The position numbers were made by a program, and so were the translations under genes. Shown in pieces: positions 18,899 through 26,650 of a DNA stretch of 64,000 bases. Each line of letters opens with the position of its first letter. Positions within the stretch are counted from its first letter, which is position 1. The notes under the pieces were generated by a model that did no database searches, was not told the DNA's origin, and worked only from the letters and a program-made list of their open reading frames with translations. The DNA is from Clostridia bacterium (lineage in GTDB: Bacteria > Bacillota > Clostridia > Oscillospirales > Acutalibacteraceae): the NCBI GenBank assembly GCA_017503785.1, contig JAFVSK010000019.1, positions 1-64,000 of the forward strand, in the 5' to 3' direction.

Positions 18899-19597
18899 TT
18901 AACCAACAAATTCACGCACGCAGCGCTCGTAGGCCGCCACCGGATCCTCGGCCGCCGTGATGGGACGACCCACCACAATGTAATCCGAGCCGATCTCCTT
19001 GGCCTGCGCCGGCGTCATCACGCGCTTTTGATCGCCCACGTCGCCGTCGGCAAAACGCACACCGGGGGTCACCGTCAGGAAGCCTGCACCGCAGGTGTCG
19101 TGCACCTTACCGGCCTCCAGCGGCGAGCACACCACGCCGTCCAAGCCGGCCTTTTTGGCGCAGGAAGCGTAATGCATAACCACCTTGTCGATCGGCTCGT
19201 GAATGAGCAGATCGCTTTCCATTCTCTCCTGATCGGTCGAGGTCAGCTGCGTTACCGCGATCAGCAGCGGACGCGTGCCGTCGGGGCGCGTTAAGCCCTC
19301 AATGGCAGCCTCCATCATGCTCACCGTACCGGCAGCGTGCAGATTGGTCATATCCACGTCCAGATTCGACAGCACCGCCATCGACTTTTTCACCGTGTTG
19401 GGGATGTCGTGCAGCTTCAGATCCAAAAAGATCTTGTGGCCGCGGCGCTTGATCTCCCGCACGATCTGCGGGCCCTCGGCATAGAACAGCTCCATACCGA
19501 TCTTTACAAACGGCTTTTTGCCGGTGAACTTATCCAAGAAAGTGAACACCTGCTCAGCGCTTGCAAAATCGCAGGCAATAATAACGTCCTTACCCAT
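18899..19597 (-). CDS. pyrF: Orotidine 5'-phosphate decarboxylase
   Basis: Removes CO2 from OMP to give UMP. The 232 residues contain the catalytic segment [11 protein letters not shown] (about 59-69) with the Asp-Lys-Asp network, [17 protein letters not shown] and [13 protein letters not shown]. The start overlaps the pyrD stop by one base, and GGAGGGG lies upstream. Confidence 0.96.
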   Translation of the reverse strand: MGKDVIIACDFASAEQVFTFLDKFTGKKPFVKIGMELFYAEGPQIVREIKRRGHKIFLDLKLHDIPNTVKKSMAVLSNLDVDMTNLHAAGTVSMMEAAIEGLTRPDGTRPLLIAVTQLTSTDQERMESDLLIHEPIDKVVMHYASCAKKAGLDGVVCSPLEAGKVHDTCGAGFLTVTPGVRFADGDVGDQKRVMTPAQAKEIGSDYIVVGRPITAAEDPVAAYERCVREFVG

Positions 19598-20508
19598 TAC
19601 TTGACCCCTCCTATAATCTCCTCCAAACGGTCAATGCCATAGCGCTGCATCACCGTCGGTAAATCTTCAATGATGTTTTTGCAGGCAAACGGATCCACCA
19701 AATTCGCGGCACCCACCTGCACTGCCGTGGCACCGGCGAGCATCATTTCAATCACGTCCTCCGCCGACGACACACCACCCATGCCCACCACGGGAATGTT
19801 CACGGCGTGCGCCACCTGATACACCATGCGCACCGCCACCGGGAAAATGGCGCTGCCCGAGAAGCCGCCCATTGTGTTGGCGATCACCGGACGGCGGGTG
19901 CGTAGATCAATGCGCATACCCAGCAGGGTGTTGATGAGGCTGATGCCGTCGGCACCGGCGGCCTCACACGCCTTGGCGATCGACACGATATCCGTCACGT
20001 TGGGCGAAAGCTTAATAATGATCGGCTTGGTGGTCACCTTTTTCACCGCCGCAGTCACCTCGGCGGCCGCCTCGGGCGACGTGCCAAAGCTCATACCGCC
20101 GCCGTGCACGTTGGGGCAGCTCACGTTGACCTCCAGCCAGCCCACCTGCTCGCAAGCATCCAACCGACGGCAGGTTTCGGTGTACTGCTCCACCGAAAAT
20201 CCGCTCACGTTTGCCATCACCGGCTTGTGGAAGCAACGCTTCAGCTTCGGCAGTTCTTCACCGATCACCTTATCCACACCGGGATTTTGCAGACCCACGG
20301 CGTTGATCATTCCCGCCGTGCACTCTGCAATGCGCGGCGTGGGATTGCCAAACCGCGGCTCCAGCGTGGTACCCTTAAACGAAAACGTGCCCAGCACGTT
20401 AATATCGTACAGCTCGGCAAATTCGTAGCCGAAGCCAAACGTGCCGCTGGCGGGGATCACGGGATTATCCAGCGTAATACCGCATAATGTGGTGCTTAAC
20501 GCTCCCAT
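19597..20508 (-). CDS. pyrD: Dihydroorotate dehydrogenase, catalytic subunit (class 1B)
   Basis: Oxidises dihydroorotate to orotate with FMN, passing electrons through PyrK to NAD. The 303 residues start [22 protein letters not shown]. The class 1 catalytic Cys is in [19 protein letters not shown] and [14 protein letters not shown] are FMN-site segments. I chose the ATG at 20508 (GGAGGAG upstream) because the extra 28 codons upstream lie inside pyrK. The start overlaps the pyrK end by 13 bases, as expected for two subunits of one complex. Confidence 0.96.
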   Translation of the reverse strand: MGALSTTLCGITLDNPVIPASGTFGFGYEFAELYDINVLGTFSFKGTTLEPRFGNPTPRIAECTAGMINAVGLQNPGVDKVIGEELPKLKRCFHKPVMANVSGFSVEQYTETCRRLDACEQVGWLEVNVSCPNVHGGGMSFGTSPEAAAEVTAAVKKVTTKPIIIKLSPNVTDIVSIAKACEAAGADGISLINTLLGMRIDLRTRRPVIANTMGGFSGSAIFPVAVRMVYQVAHAVNIPVVGMGGVSSAEDVIEMMLAGATAVQVGAANLVDPFACKNIIEDLPTVMQRYGIDRLEEIIGGVK

Positions 20509-21227
20509 AAGATCTCCTCCTTCCGCAGCACGGGGCCTTCCTTGCAAATGCGCTTGTAGCCTGTCACCGTCTTGCACGAGCAGCCCATGCACGCGCCAAA
20601 ACCGCAGCCCATGCGCTCCTCAAAGCTGAACTGGCCCTCCGTAGCGGAAGCGGCATACACCGCCTTCAGCATCGGTTCGGGACCGCACGTGTAAAAATAC
20701 GAATAGTCCTCGGGCAATGCATCGGTCACAAAGCCCTTCACGCCGTAAGAGCCGTCGGCTGTGGTCACCGTCACCGCGGCACCCAACGCCCGAAACTCCT
20801 CCTCGTAAAACACTTCCGCTTTGGTGTTAAAGCCCAACACCACCGATACCTTGCACCCCTGTGCGATCAGCTGCTTCGCCAGCATATACAAGGGCGGCAC
20901 GCCCACACCGCCGCCCAGCAGCAGCGGTGCTTCGCCCGCATCGGCCAACGTGTAGCCGTTGCCGAGCCCCGTCAGCACGTCCAGCGTGCCGTGGGTCATT
21001 TCGCTCATTTGGCGGGTACCCTTACCCACCACCTTGTACACGATGGTCAGCACGTCGCCCTCACAGTCGCACACCGAAATGGGGCGGCGCAAGAACAATC
21101 CGTCCAGCTGAATATTCACAAACTGCCCCGGACCGGTAACGGCCGACGTATCGCCACGCAGGCGCATACGCCACACCGTATCGGTCAGTTGGGTGTTTTC
21201 GATAATCTCAAATAAACCCTGCTTCAT
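20496..21227 (-). CDS. pyrK: Dihydroorotate dehydrogenase, electron-transfer subunit
   Basis: An FAD and [2Fe-2S] protein that links PyrD to NAD. The 243 residues have an N-terminal ferredoxin-reductase-like FAD domain (FLRRPISVCD, about 46-55), an NAD-binding domain (LLLGGGVGVPPLYMLAK, about 102-118) and four Cys near the C-terminus in CGFGACMGCSCK plus RICKEGPV for the iron-sulfur cluster. It lies 13 bases after carB and overlaps pyrD. Its presence shows that PyrD is the NAD-linked class 1B enzyme. Confidence 0.96.
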   Translation of the reverse strand: MKQGLFEIIENTQLTDTVWRMRLRGDTSAVTGPGQFVNIQLDGLFLRRPISVCDCEGDVLTIVYKVVGKGTRQMSEMTHGTLDVLTGLGNGYTLADAGEAPLLLGGGVGVPPLYMLAKQLIAQGCKVSVVLGFNTKAEVFYEEEFRALGAAVTVTTADGSYGVKGFVTDALPEDYSYFYTCGPEPMLKAVYAASATEGQFSFEERMGCGFGACMGCSCKTVTGYKRICKEGPVLRKEEILWER

Positions 21228-21239
21228 AAATAACTTCCT

Positions 21240-24200
21240 TTACGCGTCGATCGTCGAGATAGTCAGCGTGGTCTCCTCCAGCACGTCCAGCAGCACGCGC
21301 ACGGTATCCAATGCGGTAAAGATGGTCACGTTGTTATCCGTTGCCAGGCTGCGGATCTGATAACCGTCGCTCGCTTGACCGGCTGCGCCGATATCGCGCG
21401 TGTTGATCACATAGGCAATATGCCCTTGGCGCATGGCTTCGGGAATCTCGCTGCTGCCCTCACCGATCTTCTTGAGCACGTGCGTGCGAATACCGTTGGC
21501 CTTCAGGAACTTCGCCGTACCCTCGGTAGCTTCAATGTTAAAGCCGAGGTTGTAGAACCGACGGATCAGCGGCAGTGCTTCTTCCTTATCCTTGTCGGCA
21601 ATGGTGGCAAACACCGTGCCGTAGTTTTGCAGGTGCATACCCGAAGCCTGCAGCGCCTTATACAGAGCGCGGTTCAGCTTATCGTCGTAGCCGATGGCTT
21701 CACCGGTCGATTTCATTTCGGGCGAGAGATACGCATCCAAGCCGCGGATCTTGTTAAACGAGAACACCGGCACCTTCACGTACCAACGCTTTTTCTCGGT
21801 GGGATAAATGTCGAAAATGCCCAGCTCCTTCAAACTCTTGCCCAAGATCACCTCGGTGGCAATGTCGGCCAGGCTAAAGCCGGTGGCCTTCGACAGGAAC
21901 GGCACCGTGCGCGACGAGCGGGGGTTCACCTCAATGATATACACGTCCTCGTTCTCGTCCACGATAAACTGAATGTTGTACAGGCCGACAATGCCGATAC
22001 CCAAGCCCAATTTCTTGGCATACTGCAGCAGAATACCCTTCACACGGTCGGAAATGCTGAACGCGGGATACACGCTGATGGAGTCACCGCTGTGAATACC
22101 GGTGCGCTCAACCAGTTCCATAATACCGGGCACGAACACATCGCGACCGTCGCAAATGGCGTCGATCTCCACTTCCTTGCCTTGAATGTACTTGTCAACC
22201 AACACGGGCTTGTCCTCGTCGATCTCCACGGCAGTCTTCAAATACTGGCGCAGCTGCTCCTCGTTGGCCACGATCTGCATCGCGCGGCCGCCCAGCACGA
22301 AGCTCGGGCGCACCAGCACGGGATAGCCGATCTCCGCCGCCGCGGCAATACCGTCCTCAATGCGGGTCACGGCGCGGCCCTTCGGCTGCGGAATATTCAA
22401 TTCTTCCAAGATCTTTTCAAAACGGTCGCGGTTTTCTGCGCGGTCGATCGCTTCGCAATCCGTACCGATAATGCGCACACCACGCTTCATCAGCGGCTCG
22501 GCGAGGTTGATGGCAGTCTGGCCGCCCAGCGATGCGATCACACCCTCGGGCTTCTCAAAGTCCACAATGTTCATCACGTCTTCGGGGGTCAGCGGCTCAA
22601 AATACAGCTTGTCTGCCGTGGTATAGTCGGTCGACACCGTTTCGGGGTTATTGTTGATAATGATCGCCTCGTAGCCGGCGGCCTTGATGGTCTGCACGGC
22701 GTGCACGGTGGAATAGTCGAACTCCACGCCCTGGCCGATACGGATGGGGCCGGCGCCCAGCACCACGATCTTTTTACGGTCGGTCAGCACCGAAGCGTTT
22801 TCGCCGGTGTAGGAGGAGTAGAAATACGGAATATACGCGTTGGTGTGGCAGGTGTCCACCATGCGATACACCGGGAACAGCCCGTTCTCGCGGCGCAGGG
22901 CGTACACCTCTTCCTCGCTCATCTGCCACAGATGAGCAATAAAGCGATCGCCAAAGCCCATCTGCTTTGCGCTGCGCAGCACGTCAATATCCTTGGGGTT
23001 GGCGCACAGCGTCATTTCCATATCCACAATGTGCCGAATAGCCTCCAGGAAGAACGGCGTGATCTTGGTGATCTCGTGCAGGCTTTCGATGCTCTCGTTG
23101 CGGCGCATCAGCTCGGCCACGGCAAAAATGTTATCGTCTTTAAACACCGTCAGATACTCGCGCAGCTCCTCCTCGGAGAAACTGTCGAACTTCGGCAGGT
23201 GGAAGTGGTTGGCACCGATCTCCAGCGAGCGCACCGACTTGAGCAGGCACTCCTCCAGATTGGAGCCGATCCCCATCACCTCGCCTGTTGCCTTCATCTG
23301 CGTGCCCAGCGTATTGGGAGCGGTGGCGAACTTATCAAAGGGGAAGCGCGGCAGCTTGGCCACCACGTAATCCAAGCGCGGCTCAAATGCCGCCGTGGTG
23401 TTGGCAATGGCAATGTCCTCCAACGCCATACCCACAGCGATCTTCGCGGTCACGCGGGCGATGGGATACCCCGAAGCCTTAGACGCCAACGCCGACGAGC
23501 GGGACACGCGGGGGTTCACCTCAATGAGATAGTATTCGCTAGTCTGCGGATGCAGCGCGAACTGCACGTTGCAGCCGCCCTCGATCTTGAGCTCGCGAAT
23601 GATCTTGATCGCGCTGTCGTTCAACATTTTCAAGTCGTGGTCGTTCAAGGTCATAATGGGCGCCACCACCAACGAGTCGCCGGTGTGCACGCCAACGGGG
23701 TCAATGTTCTCCATACCGCAAATGGTAATGGCATGATCCTTCGAATCGCGCATTACCTCAAACTCGATTTCCTTGTAGCCCTTCACGCTCTTTTCAATGA
23801 GCACCTGATGCACGGGCGAGAGCTTAAACGCATTCAAGCCGATCTCGCGCAGCTCCTCGGGATCGTTGGCAAAGCCGCCGCCGGTGCCGCCCAGCGTAAA
23901 GGCAGGACGCAACACCACCGGGTAGCCGATGCGCTCGGCCGCCGCAGCCGCTTCTTCCAAGTTGTAGGTGATCTCCGAGGGAATGGTGGGCTCGCCAATG
24001 GACTGGCACAGCTCTTTAAACAGCTCGCGGTCCTCGGCGCGCTCAATGCTTTCGCTGCTGGTACCCAGCAGCTCCACGCCGCACTCCTTCAAGATCCCCT
24101 TCTTTTCCAGCTGCATTGCCAAATTCAAGCCGGTCTGACCGCCGATACCGGGCACAATGGCATCGGGGCGCTCATAACGCAGAATTTTTGCAATGTATTC

Positions 24201-24413
24201 CAACGTCAGCGGCTCCATGTACACCTTGTCGGCAATGGAGGTGTCCGTCATAATGGTTGCCGGGTTGGAGTTGCACAGCACCACCTCGTAGCCCTCTTCT
24301 TTCAGCGCCAAGCAAGCCTGCGTGCCGGCATAGTCGAACTCCGCCGCCTGACCGATCACGATCGGGCCGGAGCCGATGATCAAGATCTTCTTAATGTCTG
24401 TACGTTTTGCCAT
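21240..24413 (-). CDS. carB: Carbamoyl-phosphate synthase, large subunit
   Basis: Makes carbamoyl phosphate from bicarbonate, ammonia and two ATP. The 1057 residues contain two homologous ATP-grasp halves (each starting with an IGSGPIVIGQ- or LGAGPIRIGQ-type motif) and a C-terminal MGS-like regulatory domain from about 930. It sits second in the pyr operon, 15 bases after pyrC. The glutaminase subunit gene carA is not next to it and is not in the window, so the partner must be encoded elsewhere. The long plus-strand open frame across this gene is a shadow. Confidence 0.97.
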   Translation of the reverse strand: MAKRTDIKKILIIGSGPIVIGQAAEFDYAGTQACLALKEEGYEVVLCNSNPATIMTDTSIADKVYMEPLTLEYIAKILRYERPDAIVPGIGGQTGLNLAMQLEKKGILKECGVELLGTSSESIERAEDRELFKELCQSIGEPTIPSEITYNLEEAAAAAERIGYPVVLRPAFTLGGTGGGFANDPEELREIGLNAFKLSPVHQVLIEKSVKGYKEIEFEVMRDSKDHAITICGMENIDPVGVHTGDSLVVAPIMTLNDHDLKMLNDSAIKIIRELKIEGGCNVQFALHPQTSEYYLIEVNPRVSRSSALASKASGYPIARVTAKIAVGMALEDIAIANTTAAFEPRLDYVVAKLPRFPFDKFATAPNTLGTQMKATGEVMGIGSNLEECLLKSVRSLEIGANHFHLPKFDSFSEEELREYLTVFKDDNIFAVAELMRRNESIESLHEITKITPFFLEAIRHIVDMEMTLCANPKDIDVLRSAKQMGFGDRFIAHLWQMSEEEVYALRRENGLFPVYRMVDTCHTNAYIPYFYSSYTGENASVLTDRKKIVVLGAGPIRIGQGVEFDYSTVHAVQTIKAAGYEAIIINNNPETVSTDYTTADKLYFEPLTPEDVMNIVDFEKPEGVIASLGGQTAINLAEPLMKRGVRIIGTDCEAIDRAENRDRFEKILEELNIPQPKGRAVTRIEDGIAAAAEIGYPVLVRPSFVLGGRAMQIVANEEQLRQYLKTAVEIDEDKPVLVDKYIQGKEVEIDAICDGRDVFVPGIMELVERTGIHSGDSISVYPAFSISDRVKGILLQYAKKLGLGIGIVGLYNIQFIVDENEDVYIIEVNPRSSRTVPFLSKATGFSLADIATEVILGKSLKELGIFDIYPTEKKRWYVKVPVFSFNKIRGLDAYLSPEMKSTGEAIGYDDKLNRALYKALQASGMHLQNYGTVFATIADKDKEEALPLIRRFYNLGFNIEATEGTAKFLKANGIRTHVLKKIGEGSSEIPEAMRQGHIAYVINTRDIGAAGQASDGYQIRSLATDNNVTIFTALDTVRVLLDVLEETTLTISTIDA

Positions 24414-24428
24414 AATACGTTGCCTCCC

Positions 24429-25640
24429 TTAAATTTCCGAAAATACCGTCTGCCCGTTGCATACCGTCAACACACAGCGCCCGTATAGTTCTGTTCCTTC
24501 AAACGGCGTGGCCTTGCCCAGCGAGAGAAATTCCCGCGGGTCCACCGGCCGTTTATCCTCCATATCCCACACCGTAAACGACTCGTCGTACGGAATGTTA
24601 AACCGTTTCCGCGGCGCTGCCGCCAGCAGGTCGACCACCTTGTCCAAGGTGAGGATCCCCGGCTTCACCAGCGCCGTATACAGCACCGGGAGCGCCGTTT
24701 CCAGCCCCACCACACCAAAAGCGCTGCCTTCCAGGCCCTTGGCCTTTTCCTCGGCGGAATGCGGCGCGTGATCGGTGGCGATCATGTCGATCGTGCCGTC
24801 GCACACGCCCTCAATGAGTGCCAAGCGATCGCTCTTGTCGCGCAGCGGCGGATTCATTTTAAACCGTCCGTGCTCCTGCAGATCGCTGTCGTCCAACATT
24901 AAGTAATGCGGCCCGGTTTCGCAGGTCACGTCCAAGCCGCTCGCTTTGGCTTGGCGTATCAGCTCCACGCTTTCCTTGGTGGAAATATGACACACGTGAT
25001 ACGCACACCCCACCTCGCTCACCAGCTTCAGATCGCGCTCGATCTGCCGCCATTCGCTTTCGCTGCAAATACCGCGATGTCCGTGCGCTGCCGCGTAGGC
25101 ACCGTCGTGAATGTACCCACCGCGCAGCAGCTCGTTCACCTCGCAGTGCGCCACGATCATTTTCCCCAGCGCCTTGGCGCGCTGCATCGCTTCACGCATC
25201 AGGGCATCGCTTTGCACGCCGCGCCCATCGTCCGAAAAGGCGATCACGTCGGGGGCCATATCCTCCAGCGCCGCCAATTGCTCACCCTGCTGCCCCACCG
25301 TAATGGCGCCGTAGGGATATACCCCCACCGTGGCGTGTTCGGCAATCAACGCCGTTTGTTCGCGCAAATGCGCTGCACTGTCGGGCACGGGGTTTAAATT
25401 CGGCATGGTGCACACCGCAGTATAGCCACCGTGCGCTGCCGCGCGGCAACCGGAAGCAATGGTTTCTTTATAAGAAAAACCCGGCTCGCGAAAATGCACG
25501 TGCACGTCGCAAAAGCCGGGAAAAACAGTATACCGCGTATCATTCAAATACGAAAATTGAGGAATAGCAAAACACGCTGCCACCGCACGGGAAAACGACG
25601 GCATCGAACCAATCAAAGTCGCTTTCAGCTGCTGTGCCAT
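24429..25640 (-). CDS. pyrC: Dihydroorotase
   Basis: Closes carbamoyl aspartate to dihydroorotate. The 403 residues are a class I (PyrC/allantoinase-like) amidohydrolase. Zinc ligands are in DVHVHFREPG (H47, H49), HCE and CHIST, and the catalytic Asp is in ATDHAPHS. CTMPNLNPV is the substrate loop. The ATG at 25640 lies after AAGGAG; in-frame codons upstream belong to the attenuator leader. It is the first gene of the pyr operon, placed directly after the PyrR-type attenuator. Confidence 0.95.
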   Translation of the reverse strand: MAQQLKATLIGSMPSFSRAVAACFAIPQFSYLNDTRYTVFPGFCDVHVHFREPGFSYKETIASGCRAAAHGGYTAVCTMPNLNPVPDSAAHLREQTALIAEHATVGVYPYGAITVGQQGEQLAALEDMAPDVIAFSDDGRGVQSDALMREAMQRAKALGKMIVAHCEVNELLRGGYIHDGAYAAAHGHRGICSESEWRQIERDLKLVSEVGCAYHVCHISTKESVELIRQAKASGLDVTCETGPHYLMLDDSDLQEHGRFKMNPPLRDKSDRLALIEGVCDGTIDMIATDHAPHSAEEKAKGLEGSAFGVVGLETALPVLYTALVKPGILTLDKVVDLLAAAPRKRFNIPYDESFTVWDMEDKRPVDPREFLSLGKATPFEGTELYGRCVLTVCNGQTVFSEI

Positions 25641-25658
25641 ATCGCCTTCTCCTTTCTG

Positions 25659-25770
25659 CAAAAAAACCTTGCCGAACGGCAAGGTGAGTATGCGTGACGA
25701 ATCGGCGCAGTACACCTGCACCGTGCAACGGTATTCCTCAATCTTGCCGATCTCTCTGTATCGTACTTAA
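25659..25770 (-). promoter_or_regulatory. PyrR-type transcription attenuator of the pyr operon
   Basis: The minus-strand leader contains ATACAGAGAGATCGGCAAG (about 25762-25744), close to the PyrR binding-loop consensus ARUCCNGNGAGGYU. It is followed by a strong terminator: CCTTGCC GTTC GGCAAGG (25667-25683) then TTTTTTT. The segment CGGCAAG in the binding loop can pair with CTTGCCG of the terminator's 5' arm, giving a competing antiterminator. UMP-bound PyrR would be expected to favour termination. pyrR itself is not in the window. Confidence 0.7.
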
Positions 25771-25787
25771 AGATTTATTTCTCCAGT

Positions 25788-25816
25788 ATCATACCATATT
25801 CCGCGCCGTATGTCAA
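25788..25816 (-). promoter_or_regulatory. Promoter of the pyr operon
   Basis: Perfect -35 TTGACA (25811-25816) and -10 TATGAT (25788-25793), 17 bases apart, with TGG next to the -10. It faces the GIY-YIG gene promoter in a divergent arrangement. Confidence 0.85.
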
Positions 25817-25849
25817 CGCACAAAACCGCCTTTTTTGTAAAATTTTCTC

Positions 25850-25878
25850 TTGTGCCGTCGTGCGTTTTTTGTTACAAT
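25850..25878 (+). promoter_or_regulatory. Possible promoter of the GIY-YIG gene
   Basis: Plus-strand TTGTGC (25850-25855) and TACAAT (25873-25878), 17 bases apart. The -10 is good and the -35 matches only at TTG. It lies 21 bases before the GTG start. Confidence 0.45.
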
Positions 25879-25898
25879 GAACCAAGGGAGGTGGCACC

Positions 25899-26219
25899 GT
25901 GGAAAAGCCTTACTTTGTCTATCTGCTCCGCTGTGCGGATCATTCGCTGTACACCGGCATCACCACCGACGTTGCACGGCGATTTGCGGAGCACAACGGC
26001 AAATCCGTGGGCGCCAAATACACCGCCTCCCGCACCCCCGTGCGTATGGAACGCGTTTGGCGATGCGGCGACCGCGCCGTTGCTTCGCGGCTGGAATACC
26101 GCATCAAGAAAACGCTCACGCACAATCAAAAAGAGCTGCTGGTCGCCGATCCCGCGTTGTTGGAGGAGCTTCTCGGGCACGTTATCGATGTCAGCTGCTA
26201 TCAGGAGGAGTGTCTATGA
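25899..26219 (+). CDS. GIY-YIG domain protein (UPF0213/YhbQ-like)
   Basis: A small 106-residue protein made almost entirely of one GIY-YIG nuclease-type domain: FVYLLRCADHSLYTGITTD (about 6-24), RRFAEHN and KYTASRTPV. It resembles the short UPF0213 proteins, whose physiological role is not firmly known. It starts with GTG at 25899 after AAGGGAGGTG. Its stop overlaps the ATG of the GtrA-like gene (ATGA), so the two are probably translated together. These two are the only plus-strand genes in the window. Confidence 0.85.
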   Translation: MEKPYFVYLLRCADHSLYTGITTDVARRFAEHNGKSVGAKYTASRTPVRMERVWRCGDRAVASRLEYRIKKTLTHNQKELLVADPALLEELLGHVIDVSCYQEECL

Positions 26220-26614
26220 AAGAATTTCTGCGATTTCTCAAATTCTTAGCCGTATCGGTCGGCGCGGGCGTCATTCAAATCGGCACCTTTGCCTTAATGA
26301 ACGAGCTCATCCGCTGGAGCTACTGGCCCAGCTACCTCATTTCGCTTATCCTTTCGGTGGTGTGGAACCTCACCGTCAACCGCAAGGTCACCTTTAAATC
26401 CGATGCCAACATTCCCCTGGCACTGCTCAAGATCTTCCTGTTCTACGCAGTATTCACTCCCGTCACCACCATCGGCGGCAACTGGCTGGTGGAAACCGTG
26501 GGCTGGAACGAATACCTCGTTACGGCGCTGAACATGGTACTCAACTTCATCACCGAGTTTTTGTATCAACGCTTCGTCATTTTCCGCACGTCTATCGACA
26601 ATACGAAAAAATAA
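26216..26614 (+). CDS. GtrA-family membrane protein
   Basis: A 132-residue protein with about four hydrophobic segments (around 10-30, 38-58, 75-95 and 100-120) and the GtrA-family features SLILSVVWNLTVNRKVTFKS and LNFITEFLYQRFVIFR. Family members are thought to move or bind lipid-linked sugars during wall or glycan decoration; the specific role here is unknown. The start at 26216 follows CAGGAGGAG and overlaps the previous stop codon. It is followed by a terminator shared with the convergent GH31 gene. Confidence 0.85.
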   Translation: MKEFLRFLKFLAVSVGAGVIQIGTFALMNELIRWSYWPSYLISLILSVVWNLTVNRKVTFKSDANIPLALLKIFLFYAVFTPVTTIGGNWLVETVGWNEYLVTALNMVLNFITEFLYQRFVIFRTSIDNTKK

Positions 26615-26650
26615 AAAAGAACGGCTGCCCAAAGCAGCCGTTCTTTTTAT
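26613..26650. terminator. Bidirectional terminator between GtrA-like gene and GH31
   Basis: A stem of about 15 base pairs (AAAAAGAACGGCTGC and its complement) with A/T tracts on both sides. It overlaps the stop codons of both convergent genes (26614 and 26647). Confidence 0.9.

Noticed and set aside
21375-24488. Plus-strand open frame of 1037 codons opposite carB
   Set aside because: It lies exactly over the well-supported carB, its protein is rich in His, Arg and Gln with no family motif, and no ribosome binding site is seen. It is an antisense shadow of GC-rich codon use.
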